A DNA stretch of 64,000 nucleotides, from contig OX457072.1 of NCBI GenBank assembly GCA_949752795.1, positions 1,550,001 through 1,614,000 on the forward strand, read 5' to 3'. How positions within the stretch are numbered: position 1 is the first letter of the stretch; every line of letters starts with the position of its first letter. The translations under genes were made by a program, and so were the position numbers. Below the pieces are notes generated by a model that made no database searches, was not told where the DNA came from, and saw nothing but the letters and a program-made list of their open reading frames with translations. Positions 1 to 10,329 of the stretch are shown piece after piece. The DNA is from Hyperoodon ampullatus (Eukaryota; Chordata; Mammalia; Artiodactyla; Ziphiidae).

Positions 1-545
1 TCTTCAGCTGTGGCCACCTATGCACCAGTGTGTAGCTGTGGCAAACGGCGCTGGAGTGTTCACTTGTCTCAGGCTAGGGCACGTCATGGGAGGCGGGGCA
101 TTTGCAAGAAACAAGTCTGTCACCAGTGTGTTCTCAGTCCAGCCTCCCCACCCAGCTTTGGGAGAAAGCCAGTGTTCATCACTCCTCACCAGCAGAGTCT
201 GGCTTCCCTCAGCCCTCCAACCAGCCACGGGGCTCATCTTCCCTTTGGCGGACCGTACAGCTGGGCGCCTAAGATGTGGCTTGAAGTTCTCACTCCCCAG
301 GGAGGGCTCTGACCTGTGTAATCTCCCTTTTCTTCTGGGCCCTGTGCCAAGAGCACAGGTCCCAGCCCAACCGTTTCTCTTTCCTTCCTAACCGACTCCC
401 TGGGGCAGCCTTGGTTGTGCAGGAGTCTTTCTGCTAGTCTTCAGTTAGTTTTCAGTGAGAGTTGTTGCAGATGTAGGTGTATTTTTTATGTGTTCATGGT
501 GGGGAGGTGAGTTCTGAGTCCTGCTACTCTGCCATCTCGATCTCC
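1..545 (-). mobile_element. LINE-1 5' UTR fragment, antisense, running off the left edge
   Basis: Read on the minus strand, the segment starts near 545 with an 'agatggcagagtag' motif, the typical beginning of older mammalian L1 elements, and continues leftwards into GC-rich sequence like an L1 5' UTR (pyrimidine-rich blocks, several CpG). No ORF1 is reached before the window edge. The family (an older L1 subfamily) is inferred from memory of such 5' ends. Short ORFs here on both strands look incidental. The right boundary is fairly clear; the left is set by the window. Confidence 0.6.
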
Positions 546-2385
546 AGACCCAGTATAGCATTTGGAATGCCACTCCTGCAAGGTTTGTTGGGACAGAGAT
601 TGGTCAACACACCAAATGTCTTCCTGTTAGTACTTAACAGAAATATGAGACGTATTTATTAGGTTTTGGGGAAAAACAGTTCAAGGGTAAACACAAAGTA
701 TTTTTAAGGCTTTTTAGTATTAATGGAATAAATTTGCCAATGCCTGTAATTCAACTTGGTCTAGATATATTAATTTAGTAAAAGTAAAACTTCGTCATGG
801 TGTGAATGTTCACACATTTAAATGTTAACTAAACTAAGTAGTGCTAGTATATTGATATTGTAACTCATTTCATATTGCTGATGTATAATCGTATATAGGA
901 AAGTCTAATAAAAGTCACATTAGCCTGTGCTGAGAGTTGCATTAGTAAAGTAGTAGACCTCCTTTCAGTTACTGGGAAGATAGTCCAGAGGGCTAAGGAA
1001 TTTTACATCTACTGTATGTCAAAATCAGTTTTTACAATATTACTCCCCATCTTGGCAGTAAAATCCAGTTGCCCATTTATATTGCTATTCAGCACCTTTG
1101 TAAGAGGTGGTGATTATGTAGTAATGTTCTTATCTCATTCCATATAATGAAAAGGGGCCAACAGTAGATCTGATAGAAAAAAGTTGAGTGGAAGCACACA
1201 AAGCCAACTCTATTTATGATTTAACCCTAGTATCTAGGAAAGACAACGATATTAAAACCTATTACATTAAATAGCCTTTTATATTCTACAAAGCATTGTT
1301 TTCACATTTAATAAAAATATTCCTATCATGACAACTCTACAAATTCTGAGACTGAGAAGGATTACCTGGCTTCCAAAAGACCCTGATGGTGACAGGGAAG
1401 CGATGCACACTTGTTCTGATTTCCAGCTCTGTGCTGTTACCACATCAACAGCTGAGGGAAAGCAGGTGCATCTGAAGATGAGGAAAAGACTGGAGGCTGA
1501 ATTCATTCTGGGCCTTGGAAAAAAGAGGGTACATCAGCTCAGTCTGGGGACTTTGATTCCTTTCCTTAACTTTATTATTATTAATTCTCCTCCAAGAATA
1601 AAATCAAACACAACAAAAATACCACATCACCTCACACTTTGAGATAGGAGAGCTTCATATGTGTTTCAACTTCTGAGATATTATTTCATCATGAACTAAT
1701 GACTTTTGGTTATTTGGATTTTCTCATTTTCTCATAATAGTTAAAACTCAGACTCCTAATACAAAAGCTGTTTTATAAAATGAGAACAATGTTTTCTGTT
1801 GAACCACGGGAACAGCATACTTACTAGCAATCCCTATGGCATATAAAGAGTTTAAGGAAGGTTGTAGGAAATTATAGGATTAAAGGCATGAAAGAATGTA
1901 TAGCATTGCTTGCTGTGCTTGGCTTCTGAACACCCTTCAACCAGCCTAGATGTTTAAGAAAAAAAAATGTTTTAAGTTCACAGAAAAAAGAATTCAGTCA
2001 TATTTGACTGCATTAGATTTCAGTATATAAGAATACTCATTACTGGTTGTTATATATTCATACCTATTTAATGCTCACTACTACCTATGTTACATATTAT
2101 TAAGGAAAAAAAAGCTATTCATCTTCAGAGGTATAAGAACTTATGAAGTACATTGACTACATAGTTCCTATGCTTTCTTTCTAGTAGAGGGAACCACAGT
2201 GAAGGTTTCAATTAAACAAATGCCATTATGCTTAAAATAATACTTTATCATCATAATAATGTGTTTTAGTTATGGGAATTGTAAAGATACTGGAGCACAG
2301 AGGATAAAATAGAACCACAATCAGAGTTCATATTCCAGCAATGTGGCAAACTAATTACCTAAATAAACTTTACAATACGTGTATT
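546..2385. other. AT-rich non-coding DNA, nothing recognised
   Basis: I see no exon with convincing splice signals, no RNA gene and no repeat I can name. The longest ORF (1328-1642, 104 codons) has no recognisable domain. The stretch is the pre-insertion flank of the full-length LINE-1. Confidence 0.5.
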
Positions 2386-2397
2386 AAAAATTAATAC
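2386..2397 (+). repeat. Left target-site duplication of the LINE-1
   Basis: The 12 bases aaaaattaatac occur here and again at 9678-9689, directly flanking the element. The left copy is preceded by TT, giving the TT|AAAA cleavage context preferred by the L1 endonuclease. Because the duplication begins with A, its right-hand copy merges with the element's A-tail, so its exact length is ambiguous by a few bases. Confidence 0.9.
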
Positions 2398-2411
2398 GGT
2401 TGAGCCGGAGG

Positions 2412-2421
2412 AAGATGGCGG
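2412..2421 (+). promoter_or_regulatory. YY1-type site at the LINE-1 5' tip
   Basis: The bases aagatggcgg lie 14 nt from the element start; the reverse complement ccgccatctt fits the YY1 core (GCCAT). In human L1 a YY1 site at the same place sets the accurate transcription start. Its preservation suggests the transcript begins at the element's first bases. Function here is by analogy. Confidence 0.75.
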
Positions 2422-2619
2422 AAGAGTAAGACGCGGAGATCACCTTCCTCCCCACAGATACATCAGAAATTCATCTACACGTGGAACAACTCCAACAGAA
2501 CACCTACTGAACGCTGACAGAAGACCTCAGACCCCCCAAAAGGCAAGAAACTCCCCACATACCTGGGTAGGTCAAAAGAAAAAAAGAATAAACAGAGACA
2601 ATAGGTTATGGACGGGACC

Positions 2620-3240
2620 TGCACCAGTGGGAGGGAGCCGTGAAGGAGGGAAGGTTTCTACACACTACAAGCCCCTTCGAGGGCGGAGACTGCAGGTGGC
2701 GGAGGGGGAAAGCTTCGGAGTAGCGGAGGAGAGCACAGCAACAGGGGTGTGGAGGGCAAAGCAGAGAGATTTTGGCACAGAGGATCGGTGCCCTCAGACA
2801 CACACCAGCCCGAGAGACTTGTCTGCTCGGCCGCCAGAGCGGGCGGGGCTGGGAGCTGAGGCTCGGGTATCGGCTTTCAGTCGGAGCGCAGGGAGAGGTC
2901 TGGGGCTGGCGGCAGGAAGAGACCCTGAAGGGGTTAGTGCTAGCCCGGAGGGAGTCCGGGGAAAGGGTCTGGAGCTACCGGAGAGGCAAGAGACTTTTTT
3001 CCCTTTTGTTGCCTGGTGCGCGAGGAGAGGGCATTCCCCTCCCTCCCCTCTGCCTGAGTGAGCCAGAGCCCCCGAATCAGCGGCTCCTTTAAACCCGTCC
3101 TGTCTGAGCGAAGAACGGACGCCCTCCGGCGACCTACGCGCAGAGGCGGGGCCAGGTCCAAGGCTGAGACCCGGGAGCTGTGAGAGCAGAGACAGGGAAA
3201 TCTCTCTGTGCAGCCTCCGAGGCAGCGGATTAAAGCTCCA
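2620..3240 (+). promoter_or_regulatory. CpG-rich internal promoter region of the LINE-1
   Basis: This block is far richer in G+C and CpG than the surrounding AT-rich DNA; for example 2821-2880 alone holds about six CpG. A CpG island in the 5' UTR is typical of young mammalian L1 promoters, which are silenced by methylation. Old copies lose CpG by deamination, so retention supports a recent insertion. It contains a sense ORF (2627-3061, 144 codons) that matches no family I know. Confidence 0.7.
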
Positions 3241-3287
3241 CAGTCCATTTGATGTGCCCTGCGTCTGTGGAGTGCATGAATGGACAG

Positions 3288-3500
3288 CGAATCATCCCAA
3301 ATTGAGGAAGTGGACCTTGAGGACAAGATTTAAGACTTTCCCCCCCTTTTTTTTCCTCTTTTTACAACGAATTATCTCAAATTAAGGAGGTGGACTTAGC
3401 AAGATTTCAGACTTTTCGCCCTTTTCCTCTTTTTACAACGAATTATCCCAAATCGAGGAGGTGGACTTGGAGAGCAAGATTTTTGATTTTTCCCCCTGCT
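3288..3500 (+). repeat. Three tandem units inside the LINE-1 5' UTR
   Basis: A unit beginning cgaat(c/t)atc(c/t)caaat, continuing with ga/aggaggtggac, an aagatt block and a T/C-rich end starts at 3288, 3368 and 3439 (periods 80 and 71). The units differ by small indels and substitutions. Tandem promoter-region repeats recall the monomers of rodent L1 promoters, but whether these drive transcription is unknown. Confidence 0.85.
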
Positions 3501-3659
3501 CTCTTTTTGTGAATGTGTATGTGTAATCTTCTGTGTAAGATTCTCTCTGTATAGCTTTGCTTCCACCATATGTCCCAGGGTTCTTTCGGTCCGGGTTTTT
3601 TTTCAATAATTACTTTTTAATTTTAATAACGCTACTATATTTCATACTTTATTCTATTT

Positions 3660-4050
3660 TACTTTACCTGCTCTTTCTTTTTTTCCTCCCTTCCCTTCCT
3701 CCCTCCCTCTCTCCGCTCCTCCTTTCCTTCTTTCTTTTTCTTTCCTCCATCCCTCCCTCCCTCCCACCCTTCTTCTTTCCACTTTTTCTTTCCTTCCTCC
3801 CTCCCTCCCTCCCTCCTGTCTTTCTTTCTTTCTTTCTTTCCTTCCTCCCTCCCTCCCTCTCTTCTTACATTCACTCTTCCTTTTGCTTTCATTCCTCCCT
3901 CCCTCCCTCCTTTCTTTCCTTTCTTTCCATCCTTCCTCCCTCCCTCCTTTCTTCCTTCCTTCCTTCCTTCCTTACTTCCCTTCTTCCTTTCTTTCAATCT
4001 CTCTTTCTTTCTTCTACTAATTATTTCTTTCTACTTTTTCTTACTGTTAT
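3660..4050 (+). repeat. Long CT/CCTT polypyrimidine tract in the LINE-1 5' UTR
   Basis: Almost pure pyrimidine on the + strand, made of CCCT, CCTT and CTTT runs for about 390 bases. Long ORFs on both strands here (a Ser/Leu/Phe/Pro-rich one on +, a Lys/Arg/Gly/Glu-rich one on -) are low-complexity artefacts. The tract is expected to vary in length between copies and individuals. Confidence 0.95.
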
Positions 4051-4554
4051 TCTGAGCCGGGTGGATGAAAGGCTCTTGGTGCTGCAGCCAGGAGTTAGTG
4101 CTGTGCCTCTGAAGTGGGAGAGCCAACTTCAGGACACGGGTCCACAAGAGACCTTCCAGCTCCACATAATATCAAGCAGCGAAAATCTCCCAGGGATCTC
4201 CATCTCAACACCAGCACCCAGCTTCAGTCAACGACCAGCAAGCTACAGTGCTGGTCACCCTATGCCAAGCAAATAGCAAGGCAGGAACACAACCCCACCC
4301 ATTAGCAGAGAGGATACCTAAAAACATAATAAGGCCACAGGCACCCCAAAACACACCACCAGACGTGGACCTGTCCACCAGAAAGACAAGATCGAGCTTC
4401 AACCACCAGAACACAGGCATTAGTCCCCCCCACCAGGAAGCCTACACAACTTACTGAAACAACCTTAGCCACGGGGGACAGACACCAAAAACAACGGGAA
4501 CTACGAATCTGCAGCCTGCAAAAAGGAGACCCCAAACACAGTAACATAAGCAAA

Positions 4555-5469
4555 ATGAGAAAGCAGAAAAACACACAGCAGGTGAAGGAGCAAGATAAAA
4601 ACCTACCAGACCTAACAAATGAAGAGGTAATAGGCAGTCTACCTGAAAAAGAATTCAGAATAATGATAGTAAAGCTGATCCAAGATTCTATTTCCCAGAT
4701 CCAAAATCTTGGAAATAGAATAGACAATATGCAAGAAACAGTTAACAAGGACCTAGAAGAACTAAAGATGAATCAAGCATCGATTAAAAACACAATAAAT
4801 GAAATGAAAAATACTCTAGATGGGATCAATAGCAGAATAACTGAGGCAGAAGAACGGATAAGTGAGGTGGAAGATAAAATAGTGGAAATAACTGATGCAG
4901 AGAAAAATAAAGAAAAAAGAATGAAAAGAACAGAGGACAGTCTCAGAGACCTCTGGGACAACATTAAACGCACCAACATTCGAATTATAGGGGTTCCAGA
5001 AGAAGAAGAGAAAAAGAAAGGGACTGAGAAAATATTTGAAGAGATTATAGTTGAAAACTTCCCTAATATGGGAAAGGAAATAGTTAATCAAGTCCAGGAG
5101 GCACAGAGAGTCCCATACAGAATAAATCCAAGAAGAAATATGCCAAGACACATATTAATCAAACTGTCAAAAATTAAACACAAAGAAATCATATTAAAAG
5201 CAGCAAGGGAAAAACAACAAATAACACACAAGGGAATCCCCATCAGGTTAACAGCTGATCTCTCAGCAGAAACTCTACAAGCCAGAAGGGAGTGGCAGGA
5301 CATAATTAAAGTGATGAAGGAGAGAAACCTGCAACCAAGATTACTCTACCCAGCAAGGATCTCATTCAGATTTGATGGAGAAATTAAAACCTTTACAGAC
5401 AAGCAAAAGCTGAGAGAGTTCAGCACCACCAAATCAGCTTTACAACAAATGCTAAAGGAACTTCTCTAG
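4555..5469 (+). CDS. LINE-1 ORF1 protein (RNA-binding chaperone)
   Basis: A 304-residue ORF1p, the trimeric nucleic-acid chaperone that coats L1 RNA in cytoplasmic particles. A short Lys/Gln-rich N-terminus is followed by a coiled coil (about residues 35-138) with two trimer-type RhxxhE motifs, RITEAE at 94-99 and RISEVE at 101-106. An RRM-like domain begins near residue 139 ([12 protein letters not shown] at 141-152), then comes the conserved C-terminal domain with AAREK at 216-220, LTADLSAET at 232-240 and YPAR at 265-268. The start is the first ATG after the 5' UTR and gives the usual basic N-terminus. It ends at LLKELL-type sequence, some 30 residues shorter overall than the 338-residue human protein, with part of the difference at the C-terminus. 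No stops or frameshifts. ORF2 follows after 58 bases in another frame. Confidence 0.95.
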   Translation: MRKQKNTQQVKEQDKNLPDLTNEEVIGSLPEKEFRIMIVKLIQDSISQIQNLGNRIDNMQETVNKDLEELKMNQASIKNTINEMKNTLDGINSRITEAEERISEVEDKIVEITDAEKNKEKRMKRTEDSLRDLWDNIKRTNIRIIGVPEEEEKKKGTEKIFEEIIVENFPNMGKEIVNQVQEAQRVPYRINPRRNMPRHILIKLSKIKHKEIILKAAREKQQITHKGIPIRLTADLSAETLQARREWQDIIKVMKERNLQPRLLYPARISFRFDGEIKTFTDKQKLREFSTTKSALQQMLKELL

Positions 5470-5527
5470 GCAAGAAACACAACAGAAGGACTATACCTAC
5501 AATAACGAACCCAAAGCCATTAAGGAA

Positions 5528-8500
5528 ATGGGAATAGGAACATACATATCAATAATTACCTTAAATGTAAATGGACTAAATGCTCCCACCAAAAGACACA
5601 GAGTGGCTGAATGGATACAAAAACAAGACCCATATATATGCTGTCTACAAGAGACCCACTTCAGACCTAGAGACACATACAGATTGAAAGTAAGGGGATG
5701 GAAAAAGATATTCCATGCAAATGGAAATCAAAAGAAAGCTGGAGTAGCAATTCTTATATCAGACAAAATAGACTTTAAAATAAAGACTATTAGAAGAGAC
5801 AAAGAAGGACACTACATAATGATCAAGGGATCGATCCAAGAAGAAGATATAACAATTGTAAATATTTATGCACCCAACATAGGAGCACCTCAATACATAA
5901 GGCAAATACTAACAGCCATAAAAGGGGAAATCGATAGTAACACAATCATAGTAGGGGACTTTAACACCCCACTTTCACCAATGGACAGATCATCCAAAAT
6001 GAAAATAAATAAGGAAACACAAGCTTTAAATGATACATTAAACAAGATGGACTTAATTGATATTTATAGGACATTCCATCCAAAAACAACAGAATACACA
6101 TTTTTCTCAAGTGCTCATGGAACATTCTCCAGGATAGATCATATCTTGGGTCACAAATCAAGCCTTGGTAAATTTAAGAAAATTGAAATTGTATCAAGTA
6201 TCTTTTCTGACCACAATGCTATGAGACTAGACATCAATTACAGGAAAAGATCTGTAAAAAATACAAACACATGGAGGCTAAACAATACACTACTCAATAA
6301 TGAAGTGATCACTGAAGAAATCAAAGAGGAAATTAAGAAATACTTAGAAACAAATGACAATGGAGACACGACGACCCAAAACCTATGGGACGCAGCAAAA
6401 GCAGTTCTAAGGGGGAAGTTTATAGCAATACAATCCCACCTTAAGAAACAGGAAACATTTCGAGTAAACAACCTGACCCTGCACCTAAAGCAATTAGAGA
6501 AAGAAGAACAAAAAACCCCCAAAGTTAGCAGAAGGAAAGAAATCATAAAGATCAGATCAGAAATAAATGAAAAAGAAATGAAGGAAACGATAGCAAAGAT
6601 CAACCAAACTAAAAGCTGGTTCTTTGAGAAGATAAACAAAATTGACAAACCATTAGCCAGACTCATCAAGAAAAGAAGGGAGAAGACTCAAATCAGTAGA
6701 ATTAGAAATGAAAAAGGAGAAGTAACAACTGACACTGCAGAAATACAAAAGATCATGAGAGATTACTATAAGCAACTCTATGCCAATAAAATGGACAACC
6801 TGGAAGAAATGGACAAATTCTTAGAAATGCACAACCTACCAAGACTGACTCAGGAAGAAAGAGAAAATATGAATAGACCAATCACAAGCACTGAAATTGA
6901 AACTGTGATTAAAAATCTTCCATCAAACAAAAGCCCAGGACCAGATGGCTTCACAGGCGAATTCTATCAAACATTTAGAGAAGAGCTAACACCCATCCTT
7001 CTCAAACTCTTCCAAACAATATCAGAGGAAGGAACACTCCCAAACTCATTCTACGAGGCCACCATCACCTTGATACCAAAACCAGGCAAGGATGTCACAA
7101 AGAAAGAAAACTACAGGCCAATATCACTGATGAACATAGATGCAAAAATCCTCAACAAAATACTAGCAAACAGAATCCAACAGCACATTAAAAGGATCAT
7201 ACACCATGATCAAGTGGGGTTTATTCCAGGAATGCAAGGATTCTTCAATATACGCAAATCAATCAATGTGATACACCATATTAACAAGTTGAAGGAGAAA
7301 AACCATATGATCATCTCAATAGATGCAGAGAAAGCTTTCGACAAAATTCAACACCCATTTATGATAAAAACCCTGCAGAAAGTAGGCATAGAGGGAACTT
7401 TCCTCAACATAATAAAGGCCATATATGACAAACCCACAGCCAACATTGTCCTCAATGGTGAAAAACTGAAACCATTTCCACTAAGATCAGGAACAAGACA
7501 AGGCTGCCCACTCTCACCACTCTTATTCAACCTAGTTTTGGAAGTTTTAGCCACAGCAATCAGAGAAGAAAAGGAAATAAAAGGAATCCAAATTGGAAAA
7601 GAAGAAGTAAAGCTGTCACTGTTTGCAGATGACATGATACTATACATAGAGAATCCTAAAGATGCTACCGAAAAACTACTAGAGCTAATCAATGAATTTG
7701 GTAAAGTAGCAGGATACAAAATTAATGCACAGAAATCTCTGGCATTCCTGTACACTAATGATGAAAAATCTGAAAATGAAATCAAGAAAACACTCCCATT
7801 TACCATTGCAACAAAAAGAATAAAATATCTAGGAATAAACCTACCTAAGGAGACAAAAGACCTGTATGCAGAAAATTATAAGACACTGATGAAAGAAATT
7901 AAAGATGATATAAATAGATGGAGAGATATACCATGCTCCTGGATTGGAAGAATCAATATTGTGAAAATGACTCTACTACCCAAAGCAATCTACAGATTCA
8001 ATGCAATCCCTATCAAACTACCACTGGCATTTTTCACAGAAGTAGAACAAAAAATTTCAAAATTTGTTTGGAAAAACAAAAGACCCCGAATAGCCAAAGC
8101 AATCTTGAGAACGAAAAACGGAGCTGGAGGAATCAGGCTGCCTGACTTCAGACTATACTACAAAGCTACAGTAATTAAGACAGTGTGGTACTGGCATAAA
8201 AACAGAAAGATAGATCAGTGGATCAGGATAGAAAGCCCAGAGATAAACCCACGCACATATGGCCAACTTATCTTTGATAAAGGAGGCAGGAATGTACAGT
8301 GGAGAAAGGACAGCCTTTTCAATAAGTGTTGCTGGGAAAACTGGACAGGGACATGTAAAAGTATGAGATTAGATCATTCCCTAACACCATACACAAAAAT
8401 AAGCTCAAAATGGATTAAAGACCTAAATGTAAGGCCAGAAACTATCAAACTCTTAGAGGAAAACATAGGTAGAACACTCTATGACATAAATCACAGCAAG

Positions 8501-9364
8501 ATCCTTTTGGACCCACCTCCTAGAGAAATGGAAATAAAAACAAAGATAAACAAATGGGACCTAATGAAACTTCAAAGCTTTTGCACAGCAAAGGAAACCA
8601 TAAAAAAGACCAAAAGACAACCCTCAGAGTGGGAGAAAATATTTGCAAATGAAGCAACTGACAAAGGATTAATCTCCAAAATTTATAAACAGCTCATGCA
8701 GCTCAATAGCAAAAAAACAAACAACCCAATCCAAAAATGGGCAGAAGACTTAAATAGGCATTTCTCCAAAGAAGATATACAGACTGCCAACAAACACATG
8801 AAAGAATGCTCAACATCATTAATCATTAGAGAAATGCAAATCAAAACTACAATGAGATATCATCTCACACCAGTCAGAATGGCCATCATCAAGAAATCTA
8901 GAAACAATAAATGCTGGAGAGGGTGTGGAGAAAAGGGAACACTCTTGCACTGCTGGTGGGAATGTGAATTGGTACAGCCACTATGGAGAACAGTATGGAG
9001 GTTCCTTAAAAAACTACAAATAGAACTACCATATGACCCAGCAATCCCACTACTAGGCATATACCCTGAGAAAACCATAATTCAAAAAGAGACATGTACC
9101 AAAATGTTCATTGCAGCTCTATTCACAATAGCCCGGAGCTGGAAACAACCTAAGTGTCCATCATCGGATGAATGGATAAAGAAGATGTGGCACATATATA
9201 CAATGGAATATTACTCAGCCATAAAAAGAAACGAAACTGAGCTATTTGTAATGAGGTGGATAGACCTAGAGTCTGTCATACAGAGTGAAGTAAGTCAGAA
9301 AGAGAAAGACAAATACCGTATGCTAACACATATATATGGAATTAAAAAAAAAAAAATGTCATGA
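5528..9364 (+). CDS. LINE-1 ORF2 protein (endonuclease and reverse transcriptase)
   Basis: A 1278-residue ORF2p, close to the 1275 of human L1, uninterrupted. The N-terminal APE-like endonuclease (about 1-240) nicks DNA at TTTT/AA. Catalytic positions are present: N13, E42, D144 and N146 (GDFN), D204, and S227-D228-H229. The reverse transcriptase (about 495-770) carries the acidic triad D599 and D701-D702 in FADD (699-702). The C-terminal region has the cysteine motif C1129, C1133, H1141, C1146. Human numbering is one higher in the conserved N-terminal and RT motifs, which shows no indel between these sites. The protein would be made at low level by unconventional reinitiation after ORF1. The last codons read through a 13-A run (9344-9356), giving KKKK-Met-Ser, so slippage would change only the extreme C-terminus. 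Confidence 0.95.
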   Translation: MGIGTYISIITLNVNGLNAPTKRHRVAEWIQKQDPYICCLQETHFRPRDTYRLKVRGWKKIFHANGNQKKAGVAILISDKIDFKIKTIRRDKEGHYIMIKGSIQEEDITIVNIYAPNIGAPQYIRQILTAIKGEIDSNTIIVGDFNTPLSPMDRSSKMKINKETQALNDTLNKMDLIDIYRTFHPKTTEYTFFSSAHGTFSRIDHILGHKSSLGKFKKIEIVSSIFSDHNAMRLDINYRKRSVKNTNTWRLNNTLLNNEVITEEIKEEIKKYLETNDNGDTTTQNLWDAAKAVLRGKFIAIQSHLKKQETFRVNNLTLHLKQLEKEEQKTPKVSRRKEIIKIRSEINEKEMKETIAKINQTKSWFFEKINKIDKPLARLIKKRREKTQISRIRNEKGEVTTDTAEIQKIMRDYYKQLYANKMDNLEEMDKFLEMHNLPRLTQEERENMNRPITSTEIETVIKNLPSNKSPGPDGFTGEFYQTFREELTPILLKLFQTISEEGTLPNSFYEATITLIPKPGKDVTKKENYRPISLMNIDAKILNKILANRIQQHIKRIIHHDQVGFIPGMQGFFNIRKSINVIHHINKLKEKNHMIISIDAEKAFDKIQHPFMIKTLQKVGIEGTFLNIIKAIYDKPTANIVLNGEKLKPFPLRSGTRQGCPLSPLLFNLVLEVLATAIREEKEIKGIQIGKEEVKLSLFADDMILYIENPKDATEKLLELINEFGKVAGYKINAQKSLAFLYTNDEKSENEIKKTLPFTIATKRIKYLGINLPKETKDLYAENYKTLMKEIKDDINRWRDIPCSWIGRINIVKMTLLPKAIYRFNAIPIKLPLAFFTEVEQKISKFVWKNKRPRIAKAILRTKNGAGGIRLPDFRLYYKATVIKTVWYWHKNRKIDQWIRIESPEINPRTYGQLIFDKGGRNVQWRKDSLFNKCCWENWTGTCKSMRLDHSLTPYTKISSKWIKDLNVRPETIKLLEENIGRTLYDINHSKILLDPPPREMEIKTKINKWDLMKLQSFCTAKETIKKTKRQPSEWEKIFANEATDKGLISKIYKQLMQLNSKKTNNPIQKWAEDLNRHFSKEDIQTANKHMKECSTSLIIREMQIKTTMRYHLTPVRMAIIKKSRNNKCWRGCGEKGTLLHCWWECELVQPLWRTVWRFLKKLQIELPYDPAIPLLGIYPEKTIIQKETCTKMFIAALFTIARSWKQPKCPSSDEWIKKMWHIYTMEYYSAIKRNETELFVMRWIDLESVIQSEVSQKEKDKYRMLTHIYGIKKKKMS

Positions 9365-9677
9365 AGAACCTAGGGGTAAAACGGGAATAAAGACACAGAC
9401 CTACTTGAGAATGGACTTGAGGATATGGGGAAGGGGAAGGGTAAGCTGTGACAAAGGGAAAGAGAGGCATGGACATATATACACTACCAAACGTAAGGTA
9501 GATAGATAGTGGGAAGCAGCCGCAGAGCACAGGGAGATCAGCTCGGTGCTTTGTGACCGCCTGGAGGGGTGGGATGGGGAGGGTGGGAGGGAGGGAGATG
9601 CATGAGGGAGGGGATGTGGGAACAGATGTATATGTATGACTGATTCACTTTGTTATAAAGCAGAAACTAATAAAAAA
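9365..9677 (+). other. LINE-1 3' UTR with G-run tract and short A-tail
   Basis: The 3' UTR holds a run of GGG/GGGG blocks at 9566-9596 that could form a G-quadruplex on the sense strand, a known feature of mammalian L1 3' UTRs. The only AATAAA (9669-9674) runs straight into the A-tail, leaving no normal spacing between signal and cleavage site. The tail is short: about 11 A including those shared with the duplication. Confidence 0.85.
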
Positions 9678-9689
9678 AAAAATTAATAC
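9678..9689 (+). repeat. Right target-site duplication of the LINE-1
   Basis: Same 12 bases as 2386-2397. The first A bases could equally belong to the A-tail; the last seven bases (ttaatac) are unambiguous. Confidence 0.9.
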
Positions 9690-10329
9690 AAGTATGCTCT
9701 CTATGTGTGGGAGTTGAGTTGGCAAGAAAGTGGCAGAAATCCTTAGAGATGGAAACAACAAATTGGAAGCGTAATAAAGCACCAAAGCTGGGCTGCCCTG
9801 AGAGCAGTCTTGATCCTGCATGACCTGAATCTCTCCATTTTAATGAGGTTCATGAGGAAGGAAGGAAGGAGACAAAGCTTCCATCCTGCACAAGGTGGAA
9901 AATCATCATGGGAATCCCTCACTAAAACAGGCTCCAAAAGGTGCTTTTCTCAAGGAAAGGGCTGGTAATGTAAAGCCCTCAAAGGGTAAGGCAGAGGGGG
10001 GACCTTACTGCTTATGTGGAGGGACAGCAGCTTTATCAAGGAGTCTTCAATGACAGTCTGGTCCAAGCTATACTTTACCCCAGAATCAACTCCACTGCTG
10101 GGACCCCCAAAGACATAAGGCTGGAATTTACTTTAAGAAGGTCCCAGTTGATGACCCTCCCAGGTACCTGACAGAATGAATAATGGGATTCCTCCTTAAA
10201 TCAGAGCCTCAAAAATCCTGTAGACTAAATGTCATTGATCATAATCTCACAGTCCTTAAAATCACATGAAACCTGAGCTTACAAGGCATAAGGAGCAAGT
10301 ATAACAGAAGCAACGAACTCCAGGACCAA
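9690..10329. other. Non-coding DNA, nothing recognised
   Basis: No exon, RNA gene or nameable repeat seen. It lies between the young L1 and an older L1 remnant. Confidence 0.45.

Larger units (their letters stand above)
2398..9677 (+). mobile_element. Full-length LINE-1 with two intact ORFs
   Basis: An autonomous non-LTR retrotransposon of about 7.3 kb, complete from its 5' tip to a short A-tail and bounded by a 12-bp target-site duplication. In order: 5' UTR (2398-4554) with a YY1-type site, a CpG-rich block, three tandem copies of a roughly 70-80 base unit and a long CT tract; ORF1 (4555-5469); a 58-base spacer; ORF2 (5528-9364); and a 3' UTR (9365-9671) with a G-run tract. Neither ORF contains a stop or frameshift. 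L1 elements move by target-primed reverse transcription and also supply the machinery for SINEs. Most genomic copies are 5'-truncated or broken, so this structure points to a young insertion. It lies in the same orientation as SNTG1, far upstream of its first coding exon. Activity is inferred from structure only. Confidence 0.95.

Noticed and set aside
3557..4276. 239-codon plus-strand ORF and 112-codon minus-strand ORF over the CT tract
   Set aside because: Both are translations of a simple-sequence tract (Ser/Leu/Phe/Pro or Lys/Arg/Gly/Glu), within the LINE-1 5' UTR.
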